Of a stretch of 64,000 bases of DNA, positions 49,833 through 58,537 are shown one piece after another. The stretch is from a virus. The stretch is from the IMG/VR virus record IMGVR_UViG_3300044977_000123, positions 1-64,000 of that record; one strand, written 5' to 3'. Under the pieces are notes generated by a model. It was not told the origin of the DNA, searched no databases, and worked only from the letters and a program-made list of their open reading frames with translations. Numbering within the stretch: position 1 is the first letter of the stretch; the number at the start of each line of letters is the position of its first letter. Position numbers and translations under genes: made by a program.

Positions 49833-50126
49833 GTGCACGCCTACCTGATCACCGCGTCGCCGACCTGGCGCCAGCGGATGCTGCGCCTCGCCGGCCGAAT
49901 CGCAGCCCGCACGCTGATCACCGCCGCGATGCTGCTCCTCGGCCTGATCGTGCTCGGGCTGCGGGCCAGCCGCGCCCTGCTCAACCTCACCGCGACCGTC
50001 GCCGCCCGAGCCGAATTCGCCGCCGCGGACTGGGCCGGGACGCTGCCGTTCGGCGCCGTCATCGGACGCGGCGTCGCCGAGGCCTTCACCGAAGAGTTCA
50101 ACGACGCCTACCAGGCCGCGGCCTGA
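49833..50126 (+). CDS. small membrane protein (97 aa)
   Basis: One strong hydrophobic helix at about residues 28-48 and a second amphipathic one. Small membrane proteins next to traB in Streptomyces plasmids (Spd proteins) help intramycelial spread; similarity here is by position and topology only. Confidence 0.6.
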   Translation: MHAYLITASPTWRQRMLRLAGRIAARTLITAAMLLLGLIVLGLRASRALLNLTATVAARAEFAAADWAGTLPFGAVIGRGVAEAFTEEFNDAYQAAA

Positions 50127-50136
50127 CCGCTAGGAG

Positions 50137-51132
50137 ATGTCCACCTTGACCGAGCAGACGCTCACCCCGGCCAGCGACGAGCTGCGGCACTTCCTGCCGT
50201 GGCTCAACGACGCCGCGCCCACGGGTGTCGCCGAGGCCCCGGCCAAGCCCGCTCTCGCGGTCGTCGCATCGCAGACACCGGAGGAACTCGCGGAACAGCA
50301 GCGCGTCGCGCTGGAGGCCAAGGAGGCCGCAGAGAAGCAGGCCGAGAAGAAGCGCCTGCGCCGCAACACCCGGATGGGCATGGGCGCCATCATCCTGATC
50401 TCCGCCGTCATCACCTACGTCGGCAGCACCAACGCCCACGACCTCCTGATCCGTCACCACACCTCGACCGTCGCCGCGTGGCTGCTCTACCCGGCCCTCG
50501 AAGCCGGCCTCGTCGTGGAGATCCAGATTGGTGGTCTCCTCGCCGAGTACAACCGCAGCGTCCGCTTCTGGGGCGCTGCGTTGCGCGTCGTCACCGCCGC
50601 CTCCGCGCTCACTCTCAGTGCTGCCGGGCCGGCCGAGCTCGGCGACTGGTTCGGGGCGATGTACCACGCCCTCGGGCCCATCGGACAGTTCTTCTTCGCC
50701 GAGTTCCTCGCCCACGCCCGGCCCGAGTTCCGGGGTGCGGCCGATGACATCGAGGAGCGGACGAGTGCCCATCCGCGACCCGTTCAGTCCGCGGCGGACC
50801 GTCACGTGAAGGCGACCCGTAAGCGGACGGCAAAGCGTCCGTCCGCGCCCGGACGAGTCGCGGACGGACGGACGAAGCGCACGGACGAGACACCCGCGAC
50901 GCCGGCCGAGCCAATCGCCGTCCCGGACGACGACGATCTCCTCGTCCGCGCCCATGCCGCGGCGGACGAGCTGGAGCGGACGGACCAACGGCTGAACCGG
51001 GACAACCTCGTCCGGGCCATTCGTGCTGGTGGCGGCACGATCCAGAACAAGGACGCCGGACGGCTCCTCGCCCAGCTACGCAACGAGCGCGGCGGACCGG
51101 ACCTCCGGTCGGTCCGCGAGAAGGGAGCCTGA
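50137..51132 (+). CDS. DUF2637-like membrane protein with C-terminal DNA-binding-like tail (331 aa)
   Basis: Charged N-terminal coil (KEAAEKQAEKKRLRRNTR), then about four membrane helices (residues 85-200, including GAIILISAVITYVGSTNAHD), a basic linker, and a C-terminal LNRDNLVRAIRAGGGTIQNK that resembles an HTH. Lies immediately before the TraB-like gene; such proteins accompany conjugation genes in actinobacterial plasmids. The last 350 bases are unusually rich in CGGACG/CGTCCG. Confidence 0.7.
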   Translation: MSTLTEQTLTPASDELRHFLPWLNDAAPTGVAEAPAKPALAVVASQTPEELAEQQRVALEAKEAAEKQAEKKRLRRNTRMGMGAIILISAVITYVGSTNAHDLLIRHHTSTVAAWLLYPALEAGLVVEIQIGGLLAEYNRSVRFWGAALRVVTAASALTLSAAGPAELGDWFGAMYHALGPIGQFFFAEFLAHARPEFRGAADDIEERTSAHPRPVQSAADRHVKATRKRTAKRPSAPGRVADGRTKRTDETPATPAEPIAVPDDDDLLVRAHAAADELERTDQRLNRDNLVRAIRAGGGTIQNKDAGRLLAQLRNERGGPDLRSVREKGA

Positions 51133-51133
51133 G

Positions 51134-53242
51134 ATGGCCGTCGACCGTATCGTCCGTCCGTCCGCAGGCGCGGACGAAGACCTGGAGGTCCCCGGCTTCC
51201 TCCAGTCCGGCCGTGCCTCGCAGGCGATCGTCGGGGAGCTCGTCCGTCCGGACCGTCCGGCGTTCGACGCGGACGACGACGACATCGCTCCGGGCCTCAT
51301 CGAGTACTACCGTCCGCGTCCGCCGGTCCTGTCGCGGGCCGCGTCGGCGACGCTGGTGGCGGCCAGGGCGACGGGTCGCGGTGTCGGCTGGTCGGCCCGG
51401 CACGGCTGGCTCGTGGCCCGCTGGTTCGGTCACGGTGCGCGAGCGACCGCCGTACTGGGTCACCGGTACGTTCGGGCGCACGACCACATCGAGGCCCTCG
51501 GCGGTATGAACGGCCCTGCGTGGCGGAAGATCCTCGACACGCGGGCACGGCGCTGGAAGTTCCTCAGCTACGGCGCCGGCGGACTGGCGGCGGCGGACCT
51601 CGCCTCGTGGTGGGCCCTTGTGCGCTACGAGCACTTCGACGTCTTCCCCGGGCTCGCCGTCGCGCCCGCCGTCGAGGCCCTCGCCGCCGCCGGCCTGCTG
51701 ACCGTCTACGGCCGCTACCGGCTCGCGGCAAGGCTCGGGCCGACGCAGGTCGTGGACCCTGCGGACCTCGCGGAGGCTGACCCCGACGACCCGTTCCCGA
51801 TCGGCCACGCAACCACCTTCGACCAGGCCGCCGAGTGCCTATCGCGCGCGTTCCACGCCGAAGGCATCGAGACCCGGGACATCAGCGTCACCACCCGCCC
51901 GGCCTGGGGCTGGGAGCTCAAAGTCCTCCTCAAGGGCTGCACCCCGGCAAAGGTCGTTGCTGCGGCCGACAACCTCGAAGCACACATGGATCTGCCCGCG
52001 GGCGGGTTCATGCCGGAGCCGCACACCGCGAACCGGTCGAGGCTGACGGTGCGCCTGGTGGAGCGGGACCCGTTCGCGGACATGCCCCGGCCTGCCGTGC
52101 ACGCCCCGCGGTCCCTGTCGGTGCATGACCTGACGATCCTGGGTCGGGCGATGGACGGCGGCGACCTCGCGCTGTCGTTCGACGGATTCTGTGCGCTGGT
52201 GATCGGCGCGATGGGCGCAGGGAAGACGCTCGGGGCGCTGCGGACGTTCGCCGAGGCGCTGACCGCGTGCCGGGACGCCGTGTGCTGGGACTTGGACCCG
52301 CTGAAGGGCGGCCTCGGCGAGTTCGGCGACCTTATGGCGCTGCGGGCCCGCGGCCCCGAGGAGTGCGACGCAGCCCTGCTCAAGGCCCTGGCGTACGTGG
52401 AGGCCCGCGCGAAGGTCATCCGGGAGATCGGCATGGGAGACCGCTGGGTCGCGACCGAGGAGCACCCGGACCTGTACGTGTTCGTCGACGAGTACCTGCA
52501 GCTGTCCCCGAAGGGCAAGCAGACCGCAATTCAGGTTCTGCGCACGGGACGCCAGTACGGCATCTACCTGGTCATCGCGGGCCAGGAGGCCACCGAGGAC
52601 GCCTTGGGTGACGCCATCGCCTCGCTCATCGCCTACCGCATCCTGATGCCCTGCCGCTTCGAGGACATCAAGATTTGCTTCGGCGTCGGCAAGGGCGCGC
52701 TGGGCTGGCGGCCGGACCGCATGGAGCCCGCGGTTGGCCAGGTCGTCAACGACGCCGGCCAGAGCTTCATCATGGGCGGCCTGTTCACCCGGGCGATCCG
52801 CTACCGGTACTTCGCCTACTCCCCCGAGCAGATCGCCTCCGCGATTCCCGGGCGCATCGAGGCCGGGATGCCGCAGATGGATGCGGACACGCTGCGCGCT
52901 GCCGGGGAGGACGTGCCGACTGGCGGCCGGGTGCCCACGCTCGCCGACCGCCTCGATGCAACGGGCACTGTCGACGGGCAGCTGCTGGCGTGCGTGCTGG
53001 ACCTGTACAGCAAGCACCGCGCCGAGTTCGTGCCGACGCGCCTGATCCTCGCGCAGCTCGACGGCGCACCCGGCTGGGACCCGGGCGCGGCCCCGGGCCG
53101 GAGCCTGGGCCTGCTGATCTCCCGTCACGCGCTGGACGCGACCTCGTCGAAGGGCCAGTGGGGCGAGGAGCGGGATGTCCGCGGCTGGACCCTGAAATGG
53201 ATCCGGGCGGCGGCCGAGGATCTGCTCCGCGACCCGCCGTAG
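51134..53242 (+). CDS. FtsK/SpoIIIE-family DNA translocase, TraB-like conjugation protein
   Basis: 702 aa. Membrane/oligomerisation part in residues 70-230; ATPase core from about 290: VIGAMGAGKTLGALRTFAEA (Walker A), CWDLDPLKGGLGEFGDL, VFVDEYLQLSPKGKQ (Walker B), LRTGRQYGIYLVIAGQEATE. The C-terminal about 90 residues (LYSKHRAEFVPTRLILAQLD ... SLGLLISRHAL) resemble a winged-helix gamma domain that reads DNA. In Streptomyces, TraB moves double-stranded plasmid DNA between mycelia as a hexameric pore. GGGAG before ATG 51134. The phased repeats at its 3' end fit its recognition site. Confidence 0.88.
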   Translation: MAVDRIVRPSAGADEDLEVPGFLQSGRASQAIVGELVRPDRPAFDADDDDIAPGLIEYYRPRPPVLSRAASATLVAARATGRGVGWSARHGWLVARWFGHGARATAVLGHRYVRAHDHIEALGGMNGPAWRKILDTRARRWKFLSYGAGGLAAADLASWWALVRYEHFDVFPGLAVAPAVEALAAAGLLTVYGRYRLAARLGPTQVVDPADLAEADPDDPFPIGHATTFDQAAECLSRAFHAEGIETRDISVTTRPAWGWELKVLLKGCTPAKVVAAADNLEAHMDLPAGGFMPEPHTANRSRLTVRLVERDPFADMPRPAVHAPRSLSVHDLTILGRAMDGGDLALSFDGFCALVIGAMGAGKTLGALRTFAEALTACRDAVCWDLDPLKGGLGEFGDLMALRARGPEECDAALLKALAYVEARAKVIREIGMGDRWVATEEHPDLYVFVDEYLQLSPKGKQTAIQVLRTGRQYGIYLVIAGQEATEDALGDAIASLIAYRILMPCRFEDIKICFGVGKGALGWRPDRMEPAVGQVVNDAGQSFIMGGLFTRAIRYRYFAYSPEQIASAIPGRIEAGMPQMDADTLRAAGEDVPTGGRVPTLADRLDATGTVDGQLLACVLDLYSKHRAEFVPTRLILAQLDGAPGWDPGAAPGRSLGLLISRHALDATSSKGQWGEERDVRGWTLKWIRAAAEDLLRDPP

Positions 53243-53372
53243 ACCCGTCTGCGACCCGCCATCGACCCGCCGACGACCCGTCGGCGTCACCGCAGGTCAG
53301 ACGGCCCAAGACGGGTCGTCGGCGGGTCCGAGACGGATCTATGGCGGGTCCAGGACGGATCACCGGCGGGTT
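53231..53372 (+). repeat. 11-bp-phased inverted arrays of 8-mers: candidate TraB-recognition (clt-like) locus
   Basis: Five forward 8-mers GACCCG(C/T)C start at 53231, 53242, 53253, 53264 and 53275. After 27 bases, six inverted copies (GACGGGTC, GGCGGGTC, GACGGATC, GGCGGGTC, GACGGATC, GGCGGGTT) start at 53310, 53321, 53332, 53343, 53354 and 53365. Every step is exactly 11 bases. The first copy overlaps the translocase stop. Established knowledge: TraB of pSVH1 binds repeats of GACCCGGA in the clt locus near traB; these repeats match 6 of 8 positions. Confidence 0.85.
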
Positions 53373-53405
53373 GGATCACCTGAAATCGATGGAGAGGAGC
53401 GGCAG

Positions 53406-54182
53406 ATGGCCGCCAAGCGCACCACCAAGAAGACTGCCGCCCGCAAGCCGGCCCGGCGCGCCCCGATTGGCCGCCGCCCCGCGAACCGGCGTGATCCGCT
53501 GCACCGCTTCGCCGCCTGGTGCGGTCGGCTGCTCGCCCACCATGCTGCCCGGCACACTGCGGCGGTCCGCTCCCGGAAGGATGCGGCGATCCTGCGGGCG
53601 ACGCATGCGGGCTGCGCGGTCTGCGGAGGCACGGGCACGATCTTCACGAAGGACAAGAAGACGGGGGCATTCAGCGGCTCCAAGCCCTGCACCGCCAAGC
53701 CCGCCACCGTGAAGGTCTCCCGGCTCAAGGTTCATACGGCTGCGCGGGTCGGCGTCGACAAGCACTCCGGGCTGATCGGCTGGACGTGCCCGTGCGGCGC
53801 GAAGGAGAAGCCCCGCCATCGCGATGCGAAGGCCGCGACGGCAGCGCTCCGTGTGCACGAGAAGCGCAAGCACAACGGCACGACCGTCGGCGGCGCCTGG
53901 TACGCGCAGTTGCCTGAGGGGACAGCGCCGGCCAAGCCGATCACCGCAGCCCCGCCCGTGACCAAGACGGCTCCTGCGGGCGGCATGACCGACGCCGAGT
54001 GGATCAAGCAGAACTCGCGGCTCAGCCCGGCCGCCGCCGACCGCAAAGGTGTCTGCTGGTGCTGCGGCGGCAACGGCGCCCTCTACTCCGCGCACGGCGG
54101 CAAGCAGACCACGACCGTCTGCGGGATGTGCCACGGCACCGGGAAGGCCGCGACTGCCAGCGCCTCGAGGGGCGGTAGCTGA
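53406..54182 (+). CDS. basic zinc-knuckle protein of the transfer region (258 aa)
   Basis: Very basic N-terminal 60 residues (KRTTKKTAARKPARRAPIGR), CAVCGGTGT and CWCCGGNGAL...CGMCHGTGK (CxxCxGxG repeats as in DnaJ), and a C2H2-like CPCGAKEKPRHRD. Probably binds nucleic acid or assists transfer. GGAGAGGAG before ATG; right after the phased repeats. Confidence 0.65.
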   Translation: MAAKRTTKKTAARKPARRAPIGRRPANRRDPLHRFAAWCGRLLAHHAARHTAAVRSRKDAAILRATHAGCAVCGGTGTIFTKDKKTGAFSGSKPCTAKPATVKVSRLKVHTAARVGVDKHSGLIGWTCPCGAKEKPRHRDAKAATAALRVHEKRKHNGTTVGGAWYAQLPEGTAPAKPITAAPPVTKTAPAGGMTDAEWIKQNSRLSPAAADRKGVCWCCGGNGALYSAHGGKQTTTVCGMCHGTGKAATASASRGGS

Positions 54183-54397
54183 TGGACTCCACGCTCTACT
54201 GCCCGCGCTGCGGAGGAACGGCCTTCGTCGACATCACCAACGAATTCACCGCACTGAAGGGGAAAGCCAATGCCGGACTCATGGAGATGGAGGTGAGCGG
54301 CCAGTGCGGGGCATGCGGAGCGCAGGCGTACAACTCCATGATCGGGCCGATCGACTCGTTCAAGATCACGACTGGTGCAGTCGGGCGGCGGCGATGA
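54182..54397 (+). CDS. zinc-ribbon protein (71 aa)
   Basis: CPRCGGTAF ... CGACGAQAY gives a four-Cys zinc ribbon with a helix between. TGATG overlap upstream, ATGA downstream. Confidence 0.65.
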   Translation: MDSTLYCPRCGGTAFVDITNEFTALKGKANAGLMEMEVSGQCGACGAQAYNSMIGPIDSFKITTGAVGRRR

Positions 54398-54807
54398 GCA
54401 GCCACGACAGTGCGCCCTACGACTGGGCCAAGGACGCCGTGCTCGCCGCAGCCCTGGCCCCGCGCAACCTGCCTGCTGTGGTCCCGCCGATTCCCGGCGT
54501 CGTCCACAATCCGGGCCAGCAGCCCTACTACGCCCACACGCCCGCCGTCGTGCACCCGTATGACCCGCTGCCGCAGCGCATGATGGGCTGCGGTGTGATG
54601 GCGTTCGGGATCCTCGCCGGCGCCGGTGTCGCTGAGGCCGGGTCCTATCTGATGTTCGCTGGCCTGTCGTTGGCGACGCACGCTGTGATCGGGATCGCGG
54701 CGACCGTGGCGTCCGGGGCGGTTGCGGTGGTGGCGTTGCGGATCTCTGGTGGGGTGCGGATCACGAACTTTCACCAGGGCGACAACTCGACCTGGTCGGG
54801 CCGGTGA
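54394..54807 (+). CDS. membrane protein of transfer region (137 aa)
   Basis: Pro-rich cytoplasmic N-terminus then two membrane helices (residues about 63-85 and 90-115). Similar small membrane proteins (SpdB type) lie after traB in Streptomyces plasmids; assignment is by context. Confidence 0.6.
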   Translation: MSSHDSAPYDWAKDAVLAAALAPRNLPAVVPPIPGVVHNPGQQPYYAHTPAVVHPYDPLPQRMMGCGVMAFGILAGAGVAEAGSYLMFAGLSLATHAVIGIAATVASGAVAVVALRISGGVRITNFHQGDNSTWSGR

Positions 54808-54914
54808 GTCCGCCCCGGCCACGCACCTGGGGTCGCAGGGTCAGCGTCTGGCTATCGCACCTGATTTGGTGGATGTGCCTACTCGGGATCCCGGTCGTCG
54901 CCGGCCGCCACTGA
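54804..54914 (+). CDS. single-pass membrane mini-protein (36 aa)
   Basis: GTG 54804 overlaps the previous stop. Sequence WLSHLIWWMCLLGIPVVAG is one membrane helix after a basic N-terminus. A typical mini-membrane protein. Confidence 0.6.
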   Translation: MSPPRPRTWGRRVSVWLSHLIWWMCLLGIPVVAGRH

Positions 54915-54999
54915 CGGCGCGCGTTCCGTCTTGTGCGCCGCCGCATCGAAACCGGGGCATCGGCCCCAACGTCTCTACATGCAACCTTCGGAGGTCATC

Positions 55000-55200
55000 A
55001 TGCCGTTCCGCTTCACCAAGTCGTTCAAGATCCTGCCGGGTGTGAGGATTCGCTTCAACGGCAAGTCGAGGAGTATCACCTTCGGCTCCGGCCGGGTGCA
55101 CGAGACGCTGTCCTCGACCGGCCGCCGCACGACGTCCGTTCGGATCGGCGACGGACTGTCCTGGCGCAAGAGCAGCAAGCGGCGCGACCGGAGAGGATGA
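55000..55200 (+). CDS. DUF4236-like protein (66 aa)
   Basis: MPFRFTKSFKILPGVRIRFN then SRSITFGSGRV closely matches the start of DUF4236 proteins. Very basic C-terminus (WRKSSKRRDRRG). Function of the family unknown. GGAGGT before ATG. Confidence 0.8.
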   Translation: MPFRFTKSFKILPGVRIRFNGKSRSITFGSGRVHETLSSTGRRTTSVRIGDGLSWRKSSKRRDRRG

Positions 55201-55207
55201 TGAACCC

Positions 55208-55396
55208 GTGACCGAGTCCCGCTTCACTGCCCCCGCCGCAGGCTGGTACGAGTTCCGCAAGGAGTACCGGGTGGTCCTGGGCGGTCCGCCGATCATCGTT
55301 GGCTGGTACCCGTGGAGCAAGGGGCCCGAGGTCGACCCGGAGGCCGAGTCGACGACTATGGCCGTACCGTTCGATAGTGAGACAGGACCACGGTGA
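55208..55396 (+). CDS. hypothetical protein (62 aa)
   Basis: Aromatic, beta-rich (AAGWYEFRKEYRVVLGG, VGWYPWSKG). Overlaps the DUF6221-like gene by four bases. Confidence 0.55.
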   Translation: MTESRFTAPAAGWYEFRKEYRVVLGGPPIIVGWYPWSKGPEVDPEAESTTMAVPFDSETGPR

Positions 55397-55761
55397 CTGA
55401 CGCCCTGGCGTCCTGGCTCCGTGCCCAGCTCGACGCCGACGAGCAGTGGGTCGACTGCCTGCCGACAGACGCCGACTACGAGCGCTGCGCCATCACCGGG
55501 TCGCTCAGCATCAACCGCATCCGGGCGCTCCGAGTCGTGACGGAGACCGCGGACGTTGCGGCCGTCCGCCGGCAGATCGGCAACCACACAGCGGACGCCA
55601 ACGACTGCTGCCGGACCTGCGCGCACTGGGTCACCGACTGGGTCGACGGCCACAAGACCCGACTCGCCTACGAAGGCGTCCGGGCACCGTGCCTGAGCCT
55701 GCGGCTGCTGGCGCTGCCATATACGGGCAGGCCCGGCTTTCGGGAAGAATGGCGGCCATGA
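55393..55761 (+). CDS. DUF6221-like protein (122 aa)
   Basis: WLRAQLDADEQWVDC at the N-terminus, RVVTETADVAAVRRQI, CCRTCAHWV and the ending LRLLALPYTGRPGFREEW are hallmarks of a family common in Streptomyces plasmids. Related to the 31057 gene. Role unknown. Confidence 0.75.
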   Translation: MTDALASWLRAQLDADEQWVDCLPTDADYERCAITGSLSINRIRALRVVTETADVAAVRRQIGNHTADANDCCRTCAHWVTDWVDGHKTRLAYEGVRAPCLSLRLLALPYTGRPGFREEWRP

Positions 55762-56315
55762 CCTCGCCTGTCCGCCGCAGTTCATCGACCCCGTCAACTG
55801 CAGCTCGCCCGTCGGGCCGGGGCCGTCTCTGGGCCGCTGGAATCGTCATCCTGGCCGTGGTCGCGCTGGTCGTCGTCGAGCACGGCAGCAGCACTCCGAA
55901 GGCGGCGGCAGTGACGCCGGCGACCTTCCCGTCCGTGTCGCCCAGGCAGGCTGTTGCCGAGTGGCTCAACGGGAACGGTCCCGCTGAGATCAGGAGCCTC
56001 AAGAGGGACTACGAAGGGTTCACGAGTGACCTCACCCTCGACTCCCTGTTCGCTGTCCAGGAGGACTGCACGCTGCTGAACCAGGAAGGCAGATCCGACC
56101 CGGAATTCGCACCAATCCCCGATGCTCAGGCCGAAGCCGACTGGACTGCTGCCCTCGCACTGTTCGACAAGGGCGGCAATGACTGCCTGGACAGTCTTAC
56201 GCGGGCTGACATCGACGAGGGCTCGACAGCCGTCACCGAACTGCAGCAGGCTGACGATGATCTGACGCAGACCATCGCGCGGATCACGGCACTCACTGGC
56301 GTGACGGTGTCCTGA
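55758..56315 (+). CDS. membrane-anchored extracytoplasmic protein (185 aa)
   Basis: Basic N-terminus, one membrane helix (LWAAGIVILAVVALVVV, residues about 24-40), then a helical exported domain with two conserved Cys (QEDCTLL, GNDCLDS). Similar in plan to the lipoprotein at 25763. Function unknown. Confidence 0.65.
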   Translation: MTSPVRRSSSTPSTAARPSGRGRLWAAGIVILAVVALVVVEHGSSTPKAAAVTPATFPSVSPRQAVAEWLNGNGPAEIRSLKRDYEGFTSDLTLDSLFAVQEDCTLLNQEGRSDPEFAPIPDAQAEADWTAALALFDKGGNDCLDSLTRADIDEGSTAVTELQQADDDLTQTIARITALTGVTVS

Positions 56316-56420
56316 GGCGCCGGCCGCCGCTCGATCGGGTGACCGCCCCGCCGAAGCACCGCGCGCCGGCCGCCCGGCCCCGTACGCTGCGGCCACCAAC
56401 CGCGCACCGAGGGAGCCACC

Positions 56421-56663
56421 ATGGCGTCGATCCGCACCTACAACGGAGAGATCCGTATCTGCACGTCCTGCGGCCAGCCCGCCTACGAAGGCGACTACGG
56501 GTGGGAGCACTTCGACGAGCAGTGGGACGGCATCCACTGCAGCCAGTTCCCGCTCGCCGACGACGTCGTGGCAATCAACTGGGACGAGGGATCGCTCGGC
56601 GACCTGAAGGCGCAGTACGTGGACACGCACCCGCAGCGGCAGGGCCAGGGCCAGCGGGCGTGA
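56421..56663 (+). CDS. small zinc-like protein (80 aa)
   Basis: ICTSCGQPAYEG, then EHFDEQWDGIHC, a CxxC...H...C pattern. GGGAG precedes ATG. The 105 bases upstream show nothing else. Confidence 0.6.
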   Translation: MASIRTYNGEIRICTSCGQPAYEGDYGWEHFDEQWDGIHCSQFPLADDVVAINWDEGSLGDLKAQYVDTHPQRQGQGQRA

Positions 56664-56795
56664 AGGTGCGGTGAATCCGCGCCCGCGTACGCCCCACCCG
56701 GCGCATGCTGGTCCTACTGCCTCACTCGCAGCGCCCCCGGCCCGGCCGACTCCACCCGTCGGTCGGGACCGCGCATGCCCGGTGCGAGGCGCATC

Positions 56796-57209
56796 ATGGT
56801 CACCGTGGCAGATCCCCAACTGAACTTCCTGCGCAAAGCCGTCCGCGACCAGTGGTGGGCAGCCAGCGCCGCCATCTACCGCGAGCCCCGCGAGCAGATC
56901 TACAGCGCCGACGGCCAGTACCGGGAAGCCGTCATGTGCGACCCGCGCGCCCGTAGCGACCTTGCCGACGCCGAAGCGAAGCGCGGCCTCACCGACCTGC
57001 TCGTCAACATCAGCCGCGACGAGACCGCAACAGCCAAAGAGCGGGCCCTCGCCGGGCGCGTCCTCAACTGGCTCGCGTCCGCCTACAGCGACCGGGCCGA
57101 ATACAAGACCGAGTGGTGGCCGACGGACGCGCCGTGCCGCCAGTGCCACGGCGAGCCGATGGCCGGGTACGCCTGCAACCAGTGCGGGGCGGGTTCGGGC
57201 GCATCATGA
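56796..57209 (+). CDS. hypothetical protein (137 aa)
   Basis: Helical body (GLTDLLVNISRDETATAKER) and C-terminal CRQCHGEPMAGYACNQCG finger. Stop overlaps the next ATG. Confidence 0.55.
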   Translation: MVTVADPQLNFLRKAVRDQWWAASAAIYREPREQIYSADGQYREAVMCDPRARSDLADAEAKRGLTDLLVNISRDETATAKERALAGRVLNWLASAYSDRAEYKTEWWPTDAPCRQCHGEPMAGYACNQCGAGSGAS

Positions 57210-57526
57210 TGAGCATGACCCCGATCGTCATCGCCCGCGCCGTCGAGACCTGCGGCGGCCTCCCCGCACAGTGGGACGCCTGGACCGCCGACGGCCAATA
57301 CCTCTATCTGCGCTACCGGCACGGCATCGGCACCGTCAACGCCGAGCCCAGTCCGGACATTGCCACCTGGACCGAGGACCACCTGGTTGCCGAGTTCGAC
57401 ACCGGCGACGGGCTCGGCGTCATCGAGCTCGCCGAGTTCTGCGAGCGGGCCGGGCTGGTCCTCGCGGACGGGTTCGAGCATGTGCCGTACGCGGATTACG
57501 TGGAGCAGGAGATGAGGCGGGCATGA
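57206..57526 (+). CDS. hypothetical protein (106 aa)
   Basis: Alpha/beta with LYLRYRHGIGTVNAEPSPD and ELAEFCERAGL. ATGA couplings at both ends. Unknown family. Confidence 0.55.
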   Translation: MMSMTPIVIARAVETCGGLPAQWDAWTADGQYLYLRYRHGIGTVNAEPSPDIATWTEDHLVAEFDTGDGLGVIELAEFCERAGLVLADGFEHVPYADYVEQEMRRA

Positions 57527-57759
57527 GTGAGCAGCCCGACCCGCACAGCCTCGGCGCCGAAACGATGCGCGCCGCCTTCGCCGAACTGGCGAACCCCCGC
57601 CGCACCCTCAGCCCTTACGACGAAGCCCTGATCGCCCACGCCCGGATGCAGCCGCCCGACGATTTCCAGCGCCTCGTCGACGAATCCGTCCTCGCCGGGG
57701 AGCACGTCCACACCTGGCGGGGTGGGGAACTGCGATGTGTGATGGGAGAGTGCGACTGA
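57523..57759 (+). CDS. hypothetical protein (78 aa)
   Basis: Helical; the ending HVHTWRGGELRCVMGECD has His and Cys suited for metal. Start overlaps previous stop. Confidence 0.55.
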   Translation: MSEQPDPHSLGAETMRAAFAELANPRRTLSPYDEALIAHARMQPPDDFQRLVDESVLAGEHVHTWRGGELRCVMGECD

Positions 57760-58070
57760 TGGGCGACGACGACCTGACCGCGAGCATCGAGGCCGCCATC
57801 GAAGCGCTGCCCACCGACCTCGTCCCGTTCGACCTCGGCTGCTCCACCGTCCTCACTCTGCCGCCGTGGCCGCCGCTCCTTGCTGGCGCCTGGTACGAGC
57901 GCGGGAAGGGCTGGGGCTGGTACGGGGCCGGTGGGGAACGCGAGCCGGTTCCTGCGGGGATCATCGCCGACGCCGGGCTGCCCACTGAGGTCGACCTGCC
58001 GGACGGGCTGAACGTCCTCTTCTTGCACGGGCGGCCGTTTCGGAACGTGATCCCGAGGAGGCAGCCGTGA
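57759..58070 (+). CDS. hypothetical protein (103 aa)
   Basis: TGATG start. Pro/Trp-rich centre (LTLPPWPPLLAGAWYERGKG), similar in flavour to the 23959 protein. Stop coupled to the next GTG. Confidence 0.55.
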   Translation: MGDDDLTASIEAAIEALPTDLVPFDLGCSTVLTLPPWPPLLAGAWYERGKGWGWYGAGGEREPVPAGIIADAGLPTEVDLPDGLNVLFLHGRPFRNVIPRRQP

Positions 58071-58537
58071 CGGACGCCGACCGTCTCATCGCCGTCCTGC
58101 GTACCGCGATCACCACGGCCGAGGCGCACCGGCGCGGGCTGGCCGAACTGTGCGACCAGCTCAAGAAGGCGGGGGTGGGAGTGATGCCGGCCTTTGCAGC
58201 ATGGGACGCCGTCAATGCCTCCGAGGCGCTCGTCAGCTCCCTGCGATACCGACTCGGCGAGGCCGAGGAAGCGCAGCGGGAAGACGAGCGGATCGACGCC
58301 AGCCTGCGGGAAACGGGACTCGACCCGGACGACTTCGAGGACGATGAGGACGAGCCGTCCAGCGCCGCAGCACTGCCCGAGTGGGCCCGCGAACCGGCAC
58401 TGCTGATGGACCCGTCGCCGCTTGCAATGCGGATGATCACGAGTGCAGACGTGTTCTCGCGGCTACCGTCGCCCAGCTGCTATCAGACATCGTTCGGTCC
58501 GGTTCACTCGCGGCCGTCGTGCCGCTGCCCGAGGTGA
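58067..58537 (+). CDS. hypothetical helical protein, possibly frameshifted (156 aa)
   Basis: Residues 1-125 look genuine: coiled helices (RLIAVLRTAITTAEAHRRGL) and an acidic tract (DPDDFEDDEDEP). The last 30 residues are low-quality Ser/Pro/Cys text that overlaps the start of the next reading frame, suggesting that this and 58381-58800 may once have been one gene. Confidence 0.5.
   Translation: MTDADRLIAVLRTAITTAEAHRRGLAELCDQLKKAGVGVMPAFAAWDAVNASEALVSSLRYRLGEAEEAQREDERIDASLRETGLDPDDFEDDEDEPSSAAALPEWAREPALLMDPSPLAMRMITSADVFSRLPSPSCYQTSFGPVHSRPSCRCPR

Noticed and set aside
53231-53372. CRISPR array
   Set aside because: Repeats are only 8 bases with 3-base gaps and are inverted around a centre; no spacers and no cas genes.
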